A stretch of 30,635 nucleotides of DNA, from assembly GCA_034168985.1 (NCBI GenBank), contig JAXFJE010000029.1, positions 1-30,635 of the forward strand, given 5' to 3'. Position numbers and translations under genes: made by a program. Positions within the stretch are counted from its first letter, which is position 1. Each line of letters starts with the position of its first letter. This DNA is from JALEVB01 sp022768265 (GTDB lineage Bacteria; Bacillota_I; Bacilli_A; Erysipelotrichales; Erysipelotrichaceae). The notes under the pieces were generated by a model that did no database searches, was not told where the DNA came from, and saw only the letters and a program-made list of their open reading frames with translations. This document shows, one piece after another, positions 1 through 8,204 of this stretch.

Positions 1-7
1 TTTTATA

Positions 8-72
8 CCTCCTTGTCATTTTCGTTGTAGTTAGCAGACCACATACGAAATTATAATGCAAGGAGGCTATTT
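8..72 (+). terminator. Hairpin with U-tract at left edge
   Basis: CCTCCTTG at 8-15 pairs with CAAGGAGG at 59-66. An inner TTTCG at 20-24 pairs with CGAAA at 46-50, and a run of T follows from about 70. It looks like a rho-independent terminator or attenuator for a rightward transcript entering from outside the window. The long loop also allows an insertion-sequence end. Confidence 0.45.
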
Positions 73-104
73 TTTTCATTATCACTCCGCTAAAGCTTTC
101 CCTA

Positions 105-129
105 ACCCCTAGACTATCTAGGGGTTTTT
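105..129 (+). terminator. Rho-independent terminator
   Basis: Perfect 9-bp inverted repeat: ACCCCTAGA at 105-113 and TCTAGGGGT at 117-125, with a 3-nt loop, followed directly by T residues (125-129). It is the strongest terminator-like hairpin of the left edge. Confidence 0.6.
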
Positions 130-141
130 GTAAACAAAAAG

Positions 142-172
142 TGACGGATAAAATCCGTCATTTGCTTTATCA
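142..172 (+). terminator. Second terminator-like hairpin
   Basis: TGACGGAT at 142-149 pairs with ATCCGTCA at 153-160 across an AAA loop. It is followed by a T-rich but interrupted stretch. The design resembles the hairpin behind the PTS IID gene at 6186-6206, which also has a GAT-AAA-ATC core. Confidence 0.4.
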
Positions 173-234
173 AGAATAATTAAGCTTCGAACCACACATA
201 GATTAGTAGTATAATTTAGCAAGAGGATATTTCC

Positions 235-1090
235 ATGATTGCTGATAATATGGCTCACGCCCTAGTCACTAACGCTACAAGATGCTTCAAACGTGAATAT
301 GACCCTTCAAAAAATACCGCGATATGCTTGCCCTTCTTTTCGATTCTGCTCGCGATACCCTCATGTATGTGTTCGACAGGATGAACGGAAAATCAAAGAC
401 CTTCACCCCTGGCATCATCATGTCCCTGCACACCTTCGGAAGATCCCTATGCTGGAACCCACATATCCATTGTCTGCTTACCGAAGGTGGTATGGATCAA
501 GATGGTAAATATAAGAAGATAACCTATATCTGCTACGAATCATTGAGGAAATCTTTCATGAAGGTGCTCCTTGACAAGATGAAAGATTACTTTGTTTCAC
601 ATGCACCAAATGAACTTGATGGTTTCAAGCTTCTTGTCAATCAACTATATAAAAAGGACAAAAACGGATTCTACGTCAATGCACCCAAGATGAAAAACCA
701 AAAAGGCAAAGATGCGACCGTCAACTATATCATTAGATACTGTGGAAGACCTGCCATGGCCCAAAGCAGAATTACCGCTTATGACAATGATAATGCCATG
801 GTTGACTATTATTATGAGGATCATGCAACACAAGAGTATGTAGAGGTCCATGAAGATGTGATAACATTTATAAAAAAGCTGGTACAGCATATTCCCGAAG
901 AACAGTTCAAAATGGTAAGATACTATGGATTATATGCTACTTGTGAACGTTCAAGACATAAGACAAAGATCAAGAAATTAATCAAAAGATTAGCTAACCG
1001 CGCACAGCTAGCAAAGCTAGTCACAGAAAAACACTATCGCAGATCACTGATACAAACGTTCAATGTCGATCCTCTTCTATGTTTTTGCTT
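235..1090 (+). pseudogene. Decayed IS91-like (HUH, Y2) transposase
   Basis: The readable part is the frame from 309 to about 1085. It contains the HUH metal-binding motif of Y2 transposases (W-N-P-H-I-H, about 459-472) and the two-tyrosine motif Y-I-I-R-Y (726-740), which belong to IS91-like rolling-circle transposases. The N-terminal part is broken: codons from 235 (M-A-D-N-M-A-H-A-L) lie in another frame, and the zinc-binding domain expected before them is missing. The C-terminus departs from the family at D-P-L-L-C, where a cysteine-rich tail would be expected, and runs out at a stop at 1146-1148. At least one frameshift and two truncations make it a non-functional remnant. The family call is firm; the exact element is not known. 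Confidence 0.75.
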
Positions 1091-1127
1091 TATTTTAAGA
1101 ACTTTCCTATTATATTATAAAACATTT

Positions 1128-1619
1128 TTAGTAATTAGCCTTATTTAAATATGGTAAAAAATCTTCTTTTTCATCTGATGGAACCATTTGTGTATAAAAA
1201 TTAATACCTAAATTAATCAGATCTTTAAAAACAAAATATTCTTCTTCTGTTAAGCTAACAGACTGTTTTACTTGAATAGAACCATTTTTCTTCGATATAT
1301 TTCCAACATTAACACTATTAAACTTGTATCCTAAATCACACAATTCCTTAATCGTTTTTGGACCTTTAATGACAATAAATAAATTTTCTCCTTTGTATGC
1401 CTCAGAATCCTGTAATCTTTGAACTGCTCTGCTAGGAGATAATATAGATAAGCTAACTCCTTTAGGAACCGCCATTTTTAATAAAGACTTCGTTAAGCTA
1501 TTTTCTGAAGCATCTTTATCAATTACCATTATTCTATTTGCAGATAAATAATTTGTCCATACCGCTGCAACTTGACCATGAATAAGCCTTTCATCTATTC
1601 TTACATTAACAATATTCAT
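1128..1619 (-). CDS. PTS mannose/fructose/sorbose-family IIB component
   Basis: This is a cytoplasmic phosphocarrier of the mannose-type phosphotransferase system. It takes phosphate from EIIA and passes it to the sugar entering through IIC/IID. At 163 residues it has the usual length for a free-standing IIB. The N-terminal signature V-R-I-D-E-R-L-I-H-G-Q-V is clear, and His14 in it is the phosphorylated residue. It is the last gene of the leftward set RR-HK-nagA-IIB and is separated from nagA by 76 nt, which hold an AT-rich stem-loop and a good ribosome site (GGAGG). Its IIC and IID partners lie about 3 kb away on the other strand, and no IIA is visible. The family is certain; the substrate is inferred from the NagA neighbour to be an amino sugar. 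Confidence 0.92.
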   Translation of the reverse strand: MNIVNVRIDERLIHGQVAAVWTNYLSANRIMVIDKDASENSLTKSLLKMAVPKGVSLSILSPSRAVQRLQDSEAYKGENLFIVIKGPKTIKELCDLGYKFNSVNVGNISKKNGSIQVKQSVSLTEEEYFVFKDLINLGINFYTQMVPSDEKEDFLPYLNKANY

Positions 1620-1638
1620 TATTATTCCTCCATATACA

Positions 1639-1679
1639 AGTATATTATTATGTAAATCAATAATAATTCAATGTATACT
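1639..1679 (-). other. AT-rich stem-loop ahead of PTS IIB
   Basis: ATTATTAT at 1644-1651 pairs with ATAATAAT at 1660-1667, and an outer AGTATA/TATACT pair (1639-1644 and 1674-1679) brackets it. It lies just upstream of the IIB ribosome site. It has no U-tract, so it is not a typical terminator. It may affect mRNA processing or translation, which is an inference. Confidence 0.3.
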
Positions 1680-1695
1680 CATTATTTTTGACATT

Positions 1696-2805
1696 TTACA
1701 ACATTTGATAGATTTTGTTTGAAACAAACGTATTATGTAAATTTAAATTTTTATCATAAACATTAAAAAAGTATTCCCCATTATTTAAAAAATGATTATA
1801 GCTAATATTCAGCCTTTTCATTGCATTCAAAGAAAAATAACTAGACAAATCATTAATAGAAACTATTTTGTTTTCATATAAATAATTAATTACATTGGCC
1901 AAATCTTTAGTGCTACCTGCAACAACACCATCTTCTCTAATAATTGCTCCACCTTTTACAGTGCTACCATCTGAAAATTTAAATCCTTCTTTATACTGAT
2001 ATCCAGATTCTTCTCCACCATCTGATACAAATATAATGTTATTTTTATTTTTTAACCTTAATAATAATTTGATTATTGGTAATTGAAGATGATATCCATC
2101 TCCAATTACTTCACATGTCGCAGTTTCATATAACAAAGCTGCAGTAATCATATTTGGATCTCTGTGATGCAAAGAATTCATTGCATTAAAAGTATGTGTA
2201 ATATTAACTTGATATTTATCAAATAAACTACAAGCTAATTCATAATTACATTTAGTATGTCCAAAAGAAGGTATTATCCCGTTTTTCACTAATATTTCGA
2301 TAGCTTTTGAAGCATTTTTTGTTTCAGGAGCTATTGTCATAATTTTAATTAAATCATTATTCTCTTTAACAAACGATTCAAACTTATCAATATCAATATC
2401 ATAAATATTATTTGGATCTATTGCACCACATTTATCTTTATTTAAATGTGGTCCTTCCAAGTGCACACCTAAAAAAACAGCACCACTACTTTGAGCTTTC
2501 TTAAAATTACGATATTTATAAAAAAGTTCTCTGTATTTTTCATAACTTCTAGGACCAATTGTGGCTAAATAACCACCAACACCTCTAGATAAATAATTGC
2601 TTGATAACTCACATAGCTTTTCTGTTTCACTAGATAGCCCTAGCATTCCATGCGTATGAATATCGACTATAGGTGGTAATATAATATAATCATATTTATC
2701 ATTCTCACCAATTTTAGAAATATCAATTAATTTTTCATCATCGTATTTTAATTTATAAACTCCTAAGCAATTATCTATAAATGATTTTGCAACAATTTCT
2801 TTCAT
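1696..2805 (-). CDS. nagA: N-acetylglucosamine-6-phosphate deacetylase-like amidohydrolase
   Basis: The protein is predicted to remove acetate from an N-acetylated amino-sugar phosphate delivered by the PTS. At 369 residues it is close to the usual 380-400. The amidohydrolase-fold landmarks are in order: H50-T-H52, the metal-ligand glutamate in H-L-E117-G-P-H, His183 (F-G-H-T), His204 (T-H-T-F-N-A-M), the D-G-x-H motif around His239, and catalytic Asp262 (S-D-G-G). The gene starts 14 nt after the histidine kinase stop, behind AAAGGATG, so the two are co-transcribed. No glucosamine-6-phosphate deaminase (NagB) is nearby. An N-acetylgalactosamine-6-phosphate deacetylase (AgaA) would look the same at this resolution, so the exact sugar is open. 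Confidence 0.87.
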   Translation of the reverse strand: MKEIVAKSFIDNCLGVYKLKYDDEKLIDISKIGENDKYDYIILPPIVDIHTHGMLGLSSETEKLCELSSNYLSRGVGGYLATIGPRSYEKYRELFYKYRNFKKAQSSGAVFLGVHLEGPHLNKDKCGAIDPNNIYDIDIDKFESFVKENNDLIKIMTIAPETKNASKAIEILVKNGIIPSFGHTKCNYELACSLFDKYQVNITHTFNAMNSLHHRDPNMITAALLYETATCEVIGDGYHLQLPIIKLLLRLKNKNNIIFVSDGGEESGYQYKEGFKFSDGSTVKGGAIIREDGVVAGSTKDLANVINYLYENKIVSINDLSSYFSLNAMKRLNISYNHFLNNGEYFFNVYDKNLNLHNTFVSNKIYQML

Positions 2806-2819
2806 TTTACATCCTTTCT

Positions 2820-3767
2820 TTAATCATCTAACTTCCAAACTTTAAAAACAACACCATCTCTCACATTTTTAGCTATTACACCATAGCCATATAAAGAAGC
2901 AATCGATTTTACAATAGATAGCCCTAAACCTGTGCCACCTTTTTTTCCTTTGACATATGCATCAAAAATATCATTAATATTATCTATTTGATCTCCATCA
3001 TTGTAGATAGTTAATGATGTTTTATTTAGAGTTACTTCTATCTTACTTCTCGCATATTTAGTAGAATTATCTAATAAATTTAACACCAAATCCTCCCAAT
3101 GTTCATATGTCCCACAAAATTGAGCTGGATACAAAGTAGTTTTAATTTTTATGTTTTTTATTTGTAAAGTTTCTTTAAATGTAAATAAACATGAATTTAC
3201 GATTTCAACCATGTCTATTTCCTGATCAGTTACTTTTTTTATTGAATTTAAGTAATTTAACTTATTCAAATTAATTAGTCTTTGAATATCAAATAACATC
3301 TTATTACTTGTAATAAAAATCTTATCGTAATAATCATAAATTTGATTTTCAGGTATTTCTGAATCTTTAAGTAATTCAACGATCAACAAAATATTTGATA
3401 ATGGTGATTTTAAATTATGTGAAATGTTTTGAATCATAGTAGTTTTTGTTCTATTTGATTCACTTATCAATCTTCCAATATCAATCAATTTATTGCTTAA
3501 TTCCTCAAGTTCATCATTTTTAATCGTTTTCAATTTTGTAACATCAATATCATCATTTAAGCCAACTAAAATTTTATTGCAGTAATTAATTATATGCTTA
3601 ATGTAGTTATTTTCTGAGTATATCCTAATTGATATATAAATTAAAAATATCATCATTAATACTGTATACACATAAAATAAAACTTCATAATTAAAAACTA
3701 GCACAATTATAGATAACAAAATTAATATAGTTGAAATTATTACCACATCTTTATTAGAATTATTCAT
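2820..3767 (-). CDS. Sensor histidine kinase with very short extracellular loop
   Basis: Membrane sensor of a two-component system, 315 residues. Two hydrophobic segments (about 8-26 and 31-48) are separated by only a few residues, so almost no outside sensing domain exists, as in intramembrane-sensing kinases. A linker follows, then the dimerisation/phosphoacceptor helix with His117 in I-S-H-N-L-K-S-P-L. The ATPase domain shows the N box (N-L-L-D-N-S-T-K-Y-A) and the G-T-G-L-G-L box near the C-terminus. The start overlaps the response regulator stop by 8 nt, so the two are translationally coupled. Its position between the regulator and NagA suggests that it senses sugar or PTS status, possibly through contact with a membrane protein. 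The signal itself is unknown. Confidence 0.9.
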   Translation of the reverse strand: MNNSNKDVVIISTILILLSIIVLVFNYEVLFYVYTVLMMIFLIYISIRIYSENNYIKHIINYCNKILVGLNDDIDVTKLKTIKNDELEELSNKLIDIGRLISESNRTKTTMIQNISHNLKSPLSNILLIVELLKDSEIPENQIYDYYDKIFITSNKMLFDIQRLINLNKLNYLNSIKKVTDQEIDMVEIVNSCLFTFKETLQIKNIKIKTTLYPAQFCGTYEHWEDLVLNLLDNSTKYARSKIEVTLNKTSLTIYNDGDQIDNINDIFDAYVKGKKGGTGLGLSIVKSIASLYGYGVIAKNVRDGVVFKVWKLDD

Positions 3768-4434
3768 TTATCACTAACTTATATCCTTCTCCATATACTG
3801 TTTCAATTTGAATACCTGGGACTTTCTTCCTAATTCTTCGTATAGTATCATCAAGCACCCTACCACTTCCAAAATAATTACTATCCCAAATAATGCGTAA
3901 TAATGTATTCCTATCTATTACTCTATTTACATTATTTGATAAGTAATAAAGTAACTCAAACTCTTTTGTTGTCAAATTTATTTTGTCATCCTTATGGTAA
4001 AGAGTTTTATCAACAATAGATAAATCTAATTTACTCAGCGCATTTATTGGCGCTTCGCTATTTGCTCCTTTATAATGCTTTAAAATATTATTTATTCTTA
4101 ACACTAATTCTTTTTTGGAAAATGGCTTTGTAATATAATCATCACTACCAATTTCAAGTCCTGTTACTTTATCAAGTTCTGTATCTCTTGCTGACAAGAA
4201 ACATATAGGAACCGTATTATTAAACTTTCTAATTTCTTTAAACAAATCAAAACCTGATTTATTATCTTCGAGCATAATATCTAATATCCAAAGATCAGGC
4301 TTGTCAATAATATATTCTGTAGCCGATGAATACGAATAAATGCCATGTGCTAAAAAGCCATTATTTTTTAAAGTAAAGCAAATTAAATCATTCATTAACT
4401 TATCATCATCAACCACGTAAATTAATTTAGCCAT
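3760..4434 (-). CDS. OmpR/PhoB-family response regulator
   Basis: DNA-binding output protein of the two-component pair, 224 residues. The receiver domain (1-115) has the acidic pocket D10-D11, phosphoacceptor Asp52 (L-D-I-M-L), the conserved S-A-R-D stretch near 81 and Lys103 (T-K-P-F). The C-terminal winged-helix domain (about 125-224) ends in the usual G-Y-G-E-G-Y-K-like hairpin. It is the first gene of the leftward set and has a strong ribosome site (AAGGAGGT) directly upstream. It faces the PTS IIC gene across a 138-nt intergenic region and very probably controls both directions. That is an inference from arrangement; no binding site is proven. Confidence 0.92.
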   Translation of the reverse strand: MAKLIYVVDDDKLMNDLICFTLKNNGFLAHGIYSYSSATEYIIDKPDLWILDIMLEDNKSGFDLFKEIRKFNNTVPICFLSARDTELDKVTGLEIGSDDYITKPFSKKELVLRINNILKHYKGANSEAPINALSKLDLSIVDKTLYHKDDKINLTTKEFELLYYLSNNVNRVIDRNTLLRIIWDSNYFGSGRVLDDTIRRIRKKVPGIQIETVYGEGYKLVINE

Positions 4435-4572
4435 TAGAAACCTCCTTGAATATATTATAATTCAAATCAAATATTTTAGAATGTGTGAAAGTGTCAAATG
4501 ATTTTCTAAATTATTGATTTATGTATAATCGCCATGATTAAATGTAATCACACAAGAAAGGGGTTTCGTAAA
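4435..4572. promoter_or_regulatory. Divergent control region between response regulator and PTS IIC
   Basis: Rightward, a TATAAT at 4524-4529 has no good -35 box, which suggests a need for an activator. Leftward, a TATAAT lies at 4455-4460 with a poor -35. Between the two are a dyad TTTAGAA/TTCTAAA (4475-4481 and 4504-4510) and inside it a direct repeat GTGTGAAA/GTGTCAAA (4483-4490 and 4491-4498). These are reasonable candidates for the response regulator operator, but the 8-bp repeat period is shorter than the 10-11 bp usual for OmpR-type proteins. The ribosome site AAAGGGG for IIC lies just before 4564. Confidence 0.45.
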
Positions 4573-5367
4573 ATGGAAATTTTAATTCAAGCAATTATCA
4601 TCACTCTATTTGTTTACGTTGAACAAAGAATTATTAGTACGATGACAATTGGCTCAAATCCTCCAATTATTGGAGGTATCTTTGTAGGCTTAATCATGGG
4701 AAATGTAGAATTAGGCTTATATATTGGAACTGTTTTAACTTTAATGTCTCTAGGAATGTATACCTTTGGAGGAGCAGCTATTCCAAATTACTTTTTGGGA
4801 TCTGTTCTAGGTACAGCTGTTGCTATTACAATGCTCAATGCTAATCCTTCAATGGCAACTAATGAAGCAATTAATGTTGCAATTTCTACAATTGCAATCC
4901 CTGCTTCAATGGTTGGAATTGTTTTGGGACAGATTTGTACTATGGCGTGTACAGCAATTGTACAAATTATGGCAAAATATGCTAAAGAAGGTAATTCAAA
5001 AAAATATAATTTGTGGTTTTGGATTAATACTTTAGGAACAAATGGTATTCATGTAGCCTTACCTACTTTTATAGGTATTATGTATAGTGCTCAACTAGCA
5101 TCATTAATTAATATAATTCCTCAAATATTTTTAGATATATTTAATTTAGCAGGTGGATTACTTCCTGTTATGGGGTTTGCGCTATTATTGTCAATGATGA
5201 ATTTAAAAGCATATTGGCCATTCTTGTTGGTGGGATATTTTGTTATCGCTTATACTAACACGACCATAATTGGTTTATCTATTCTTTCATTAGGAATTAT
5301 CGGTATATATTATTGGGCTAATTCAAAAGAGAAAAAATGTGAGGATTTAGACGATGAAATTGACTAA
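4573..5367 (+). CDS. PTS mannose/fructose/sorbose-family IIC component
   Basis: Membrane permease subunit of the mannose-type PTS, about 264 residues and almost wholly hydrophobic, with multiple membrane spans. The glycine-rich opening (T-I-G-S-N-P-P-I-I-G-G-I-F-V-G-L) is typical of the family. An in-frame ATG at 4534 would add 13 polar residues. The ATG at 4573 is preferred because AAAGGGG sits about 9 nt before it and because family members start with M-E-x-L-I-Q-A. The stop overlaps the start of IID by 14 nt, so the two are co-translated. It works with the IID that follows and with the IIB encoded on the opposite strand. Confidence 0.92.
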   Translation: MEILIQAIIITLFVYVEQRIISTMTIGSNPPIIGGIFVGLIMGNVELGLYIGTVLTLMSLGMYTFGGAAIPNYFLGSVLGTAVAITMLNANPSMATNEAINVAISTIAIPASMVGIVLGQICTMACTAIVQIMAKYAKEGNSKKYNLWFWINTLGTNGIHVALPTFIGIMYSAQLASLINIIPQIFLDIFNLAGGLLPVMGFALLLSMMNLKAYWPFLLVGYFVIAYTNTTIIGLSILSLGIIGIYYWANSKEKKCEDLDDEID

Positions 5368-6178
5368 AAAAACATTAAATGAGATTAAAATGCGCCATAT
5401 ATATGGAATTCAGCAAACTTGGTCATACGATATAATGATGGGATCTGGTTATCTATGGTCTTTACTTCCCGCAATTAATGAACTGTATAGAGATAATCCA
5501 GAAAAACAAAAAGAAATAATGACCAGAAATATGCAATTTTTTAATACTAGTGCAATCTTCTCCCCATTAATTCAAGGAATTCATGTTGCCATGATGGAAT
5601 CTGATCAAAATGAAATTGGAGAAAATATCAAAGCTGCTATGATGGGTCCTATGGCAGGTGTTGGTGATACATTAGCAGGAGTAATTGTCAATCCTATAAC
5701 AACTCTTATTGGTTGTCAATTTGCTCTAATGGGAAACTGGTTTATTGCATTATTAATCATATTAGGTGTTAGAGTTGGATGGATATTCACACAATGGAAG
5801 CTTTTTGACTTAGGATATAATAAAGGGGTTGAAGCAATTGAAAGCACAAAAAGTAATGCTTTACTAACCAAAGGGGTTGAATTAGTTACCATGTTTGGCG
5901 CATTAGTACTAGGCGGTTTTATCCCATCAATGCTAAGTTCCATTGAAATTGGTTTAGAATATTCATCTACACTATCAATGGAAGGAGAAACAATGGACTC
6001 TGTTGTCAAAGTTCAAGATTTTTTCAATAACATATGTCCATATCTAGTCCCAATTCTACTAGTTTTATTTTATGTATATCTATTAAAAAAACACAAATTC
6101 ACTTCAACAAGATTATTAATATTAACATTTATCTTAGCAATTATTGCTTATTTTACAAATTTATTTGTAATCATATAA
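5354..6178 (+). CDS. PTS mannose/fructose/sorbose-family IID component
   Basis: Second membrane subunit of the sugar permease, 274 residues. It has the family N-terminus with amphipathic helices, R-H-I-Y-G-I-Q-Q-T-W-S-Y-D followed by M-M-G-S-G-Y-L-W-S-L-L-P. The conserved glycine-rich loop M-G-P-M-A-G-V-G-D-T-L-A lies near residues 97-108, and hydrophobic spans end the protein. The start lies inside the end of IIC. It is followed at once by a hairpin (6186-6206), after which IS3-type sequence begins, so the right-hand part of a longer operon (for example a IIA gene) may have been lost to an IS event. That loss is an inference. Confidence 0.92.
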   Translation: MKLTKKTLNEIKMRHIYGIQQTWSYDIMMGSGYLWSLLPAINELYRDNPEKQKEIMTRNMQFFNTSAIFSPLIQGIHVAMMESDQNEIGENIKAAMMGPMAGVGDTLAGVIVNPITTLIGCQFALMGNWFIALLIILGVRVGWIFTQWKLFDLGYNKGVEAIESTKSNALLTKGVELVTMFGALVLGGFIPSMLSSIEIGLEYSSTLSMEGETMDSVVKVQDFFNNICPYLVPILLVLFYVYLLKKHKFTSTRLLILTFILAIIAYFTNLFVII

Positions 6179-6185
6179 TAAAAAA

Positions 6186-6206
6186 GTAGCAGATAAAATC
6201 TGATAC
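6186..6206 (+). terminator. Weak terminator behind PTS IID
   Basis: GTA-G-CAGAT at 6186-6194 pairs with ATCTG-A-TAC at 6198-6206 with one mismatch and an AAA loop, but a U-tract is missing. A second inverted repeat, TCCCATC/GATGGGA at 6245-6251 and 6268-6274, is followed by TTTTATT and belongs to the leader of the IS3-type remnant. It could act as the working terminator. Confidence 0.4.
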
Positions 6207-6212
6207 AATCCC

Positions 6213-6340
6213 ACTGAAATAGACACACGAAAAATTTAAAATTATCCCATCGCTGTGAAACTACAAAGATGGGATTTTATTATGGGAAGAAAAGCTAAAT
6301 ATACACAGGAACAAAAAGTACAAGCATGTGAAGATTCTTT
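6213..6340 (+). pseudogene. Truncated IS3-family orfA (5' stub)
   Basis: From ATG 6282 the first 18 or so codons, M-G-R-K-A-K-Y-T-Q-E-Q-K-V-Q-A-C-E-D, match the opening of IS3/IS150-type helix-turn-helix orfA proteins. After that the reading departs into unrelated hydrophobic sequence and stops at 6446, inside the end of the neighbouring ATPase gene. Only the left end and start of the element remain. The exact left boundary near 6213 is a guess. It is not expected to make a working protein. Confidence 0.6.
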
Positions 6341-6414
6341 TGCGCTTACGTTAAAACAAACAATACATTTTCTTACAACCATTTCTATTATGTTAGAACT
6401 GATTTTTTTACCTT

Positions 6415-7773
6415 TTAATCCAATTCACTCTCATTATCAGATATAAATTGTGTTAAATATATCGGTAAGCATAAAATATCTCCATCCTTTGATAAATCTT
6501 TTGTGTGAATGATATAACGTTGGAGAATTCTATTAGAGAACTTCTTATAAAACTCATCAATTGAAGCATGTTTCTTATAATTAGACGATTTAACTTCAAT
6601 GGGACATATTTTATTCTTCTTAGCTAAGATAAAATCAATTTCATAGTTTTTCTTTTGTGTTACGTTAGGAAAAGTATAATAGAATAGTTCATTTCCTGTT
6701 GCTGTCAATATTTGAGCCACAGCATTCTCATATAGATATCCTAAATTAGCTTGTAATTTATCATTTAATAATTTCTTATAGATAGTATTTTCTGTAAAAT
6801 CTTTATCTTTAAACATCAGTGTAACAAAAAGTCCGGTATCCCCCAGATACAGCTTAAATTTAGTTAGATCTTTATATGCAGATAATCCTACATTTGGATC
6901 ATTGGCATGATACGCTACATTTACTACCTTGGAATCTTTTAGTTCAGATATCATGCTTAGTATAGAATTATCTGAGGTTTTATATGAATCGATTACTTTC
7001 TTAGTTTGGAAACCTTTTGTGTTCTTATTTAGCTGTGATGGAATAGCTTCAAACAACATTGCCAATCTGCCAGTAGAATCTATTTTTTTAAAATCATCTT
7101 CGTACAGATTCAAGATATCTCTTTTTACCATATCTACTTTTCTAAAATTATTACTTGTAATATATTCATAAACAGCCTGAGGCATTCCTCCTACTAACAT
7201 ATATAGACGGAATTCCTTCATTAATTTTCTATTAGTTTGATCTCCGATACCTTTTTTGCTGTCAGATACCGTTTTTAATAATGTTGATGTTTTATCATTA
7301 CCTAAAGCCCATAAGAATTCATCGTAATCCATCGGAAACATTTGTAATTTTCTTTCTTCACTTGGTATAAGAATATCTTTAACATTCTTTTTTATTGAGA
7401 TTAAAGATCCAGTTTCGATATAATCGTATCTACCATCTTTTACCAATACTTTGATAGCTTGTCTTGCTTTAGGACATAGTTGTACCTCATCAAAAATAAT
7501 AACTGATTTTCTTTCTTGCAAATCTACATTGTATTGTAATTGTAGTTGCAAGAAGAAAAAGTTTAAATTAGACAAATCATTAAACAATTCAACTATTTGA
7601 GGCGATGCAATTGAAAAGTCAATTAAGATATAGCTATCATATTCCTCTTTGGCAAATTTCTCTACAACAGTTGATTTACCAACACGACGAGCTCCTTCTA
7701 TCAATAATGCTGTTTTTCCATTAGATTCTGTTTTCCATTCCTTTATTTTTTCGTAAATTTTTCGTTTGAACAT
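6415..7773 (-). CDS. AAA-family ATPase with DUF4143 domain
   Basis: P-loop ATPase of the AAA_14/DUF4143 group, 452 residues. Walker A is G27-A-R-R-V-G-K-S-T35 and Walker B is V-I-I-F-D95-E96. The C-terminal part has the E-I-D-F-I-L and P-I-E-V-K-S-S features of the nuclease-like fold often attached in DUF4143 proteins (E-x-D and E-x-K residues near the end). A TTG codon two codons earlier is possible, but the ATG at 7773 is 9 nt behind AGGAGGT while the TTG is only 3 nt away, so ATG is chosen. It stands alone, has its own promoter, and its 3' end abuts the IS3-type stub. The role is unknown; members are common in accessory DNA and are sometimes linked to defence or toxin-like functions, which is only a suggestion. 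Confidence 0.88.
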   Translation of the reverse strand: MFKRKIYEKIKEWKTESNGKTALLIEGARRVGKSTVVEKFAKEEYDSYILIDFSIASPQIVELFNDLSNLNFFFLQLQLQYNVDLQERKSVIIFDEVQLCPKARQAIKVLVKDGRYDYIETGSLISIKKNVKDILIPSEERKLQMFPMDYDEFLWALGNDKTSTLLKTVSDSKKGIGDQTNRKLMKEFRLYMLVGGMPQAVYEYITSNNFRKVDMVKRDILNLYEDDFKKIDSTGRLAMLFEAIPSQLNKNTKGFQTKKVIDSYKTSDNSILSMISELKDSKVVNVAYHANDPNVGLSAYKDLTKFKLYLGDTGLFVTLMFKDKDFTENTIYKKLLNDKLQANLGYLYENAVAQILTATGNELFYYTFPNVTQKKNYEIDFILAKKNKICPIEVKSSNYKKHASIDEFYKKFSNRILQRYIIHTKDLSKDGDILCLPIYLTQFISDNESELD

Positions 7774-7796
7774 AGGCAATATACCTCCTGCATTTA

Positions 7797-7825
7797 ATTA
7801 TATCCAAAAAACGCAATTATCTCAA
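7797..7825 (-). promoter_or_regulatory. Promoter of the DUF4143 ATPase gene
   Basis: TTGAGA at 7820-7825 and TATAAT at 7797-7802 are separated by exactly 17 nt, and AGGAGGT follows at 7783-7789. This is close to the vegetative sigma-A consensus, so the gene is probably expressed under ordinary growth. Confidence 0.7.
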
Positions 7826-7907
7826 CATCTAAACCTCCAATAATCGCAATTACAAAATGCTATCAACCTCCTAAATCCGCACATTCCAGCGAGTGTGATC
7901 TTTGATC

Positions 7908-8087
7908 ATGAAATATATCAGTGCACTAAAAAACAGAACTATCTAAAAACACAGTAAAAAATGGTGAAAATTTACTGAATTAAACAAAAGAGCTAAACAT
8001 CAACTATATCACCAGTTATTGTTCGGCATTATTGCGTTTATTATTACATCATTAATAGCTATAGATTACTACAAAAATAAATGGTAA
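7908..8087 (+). pseudogene. Possible remnant of a small membrane protein gene
   Basis: Reading from ATG 7908 gives a continuous-looking peptide broken by TAA at 7944 and TGA at 7965. It ends in a clean hydrophobic span with a polar tail (F-G-I-I-A-F-I-I-T-S-L-I-A-I-D-Y-Y-K-N-K-W, stop at 8085-8087). The single frame, the membrane-like segment and the charged tail suggest a relic of a gene of about 60 codons, but chance in AT-rich DNA is possible. The rest of 7826-8158 shows no gene or RNA that I can support. Confidence 0.25.
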
Positions 8088-8164
8088 TAGCATTAATTTG
8101 CAAAATCTTTAAGGGTCAAGACTTTAGCGGTCAACTTTAAGGAATCCATCTAACCGTAAAAAAA

Positions 8165-8204
8165 GAGGAATCAATGCAAATTTTTTTGCCGATTCCTCCT
8201 TTTC
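8165..8204 (+). terminator. Extended hairpin upstream of the ISL3-type remnant
   Basis: GAGGAATC at 8165-8172 pairs with GATTCCTC at 8191-8198, and an inner GCAAA/TTTGC pair closes on a T-rich loop. T-rich sequence follows. It may be a terminator protecting the element from outside transcription, or part of the IS end. Confidence 0.5.

Noticed and set aside
4534..4572. Upstream ATG of PTS IIC as the start
   Set aside because: It has no ribosome site, and the thirteen added residues are polar and atypical; 4573 has AAAGGGG at a good distance.
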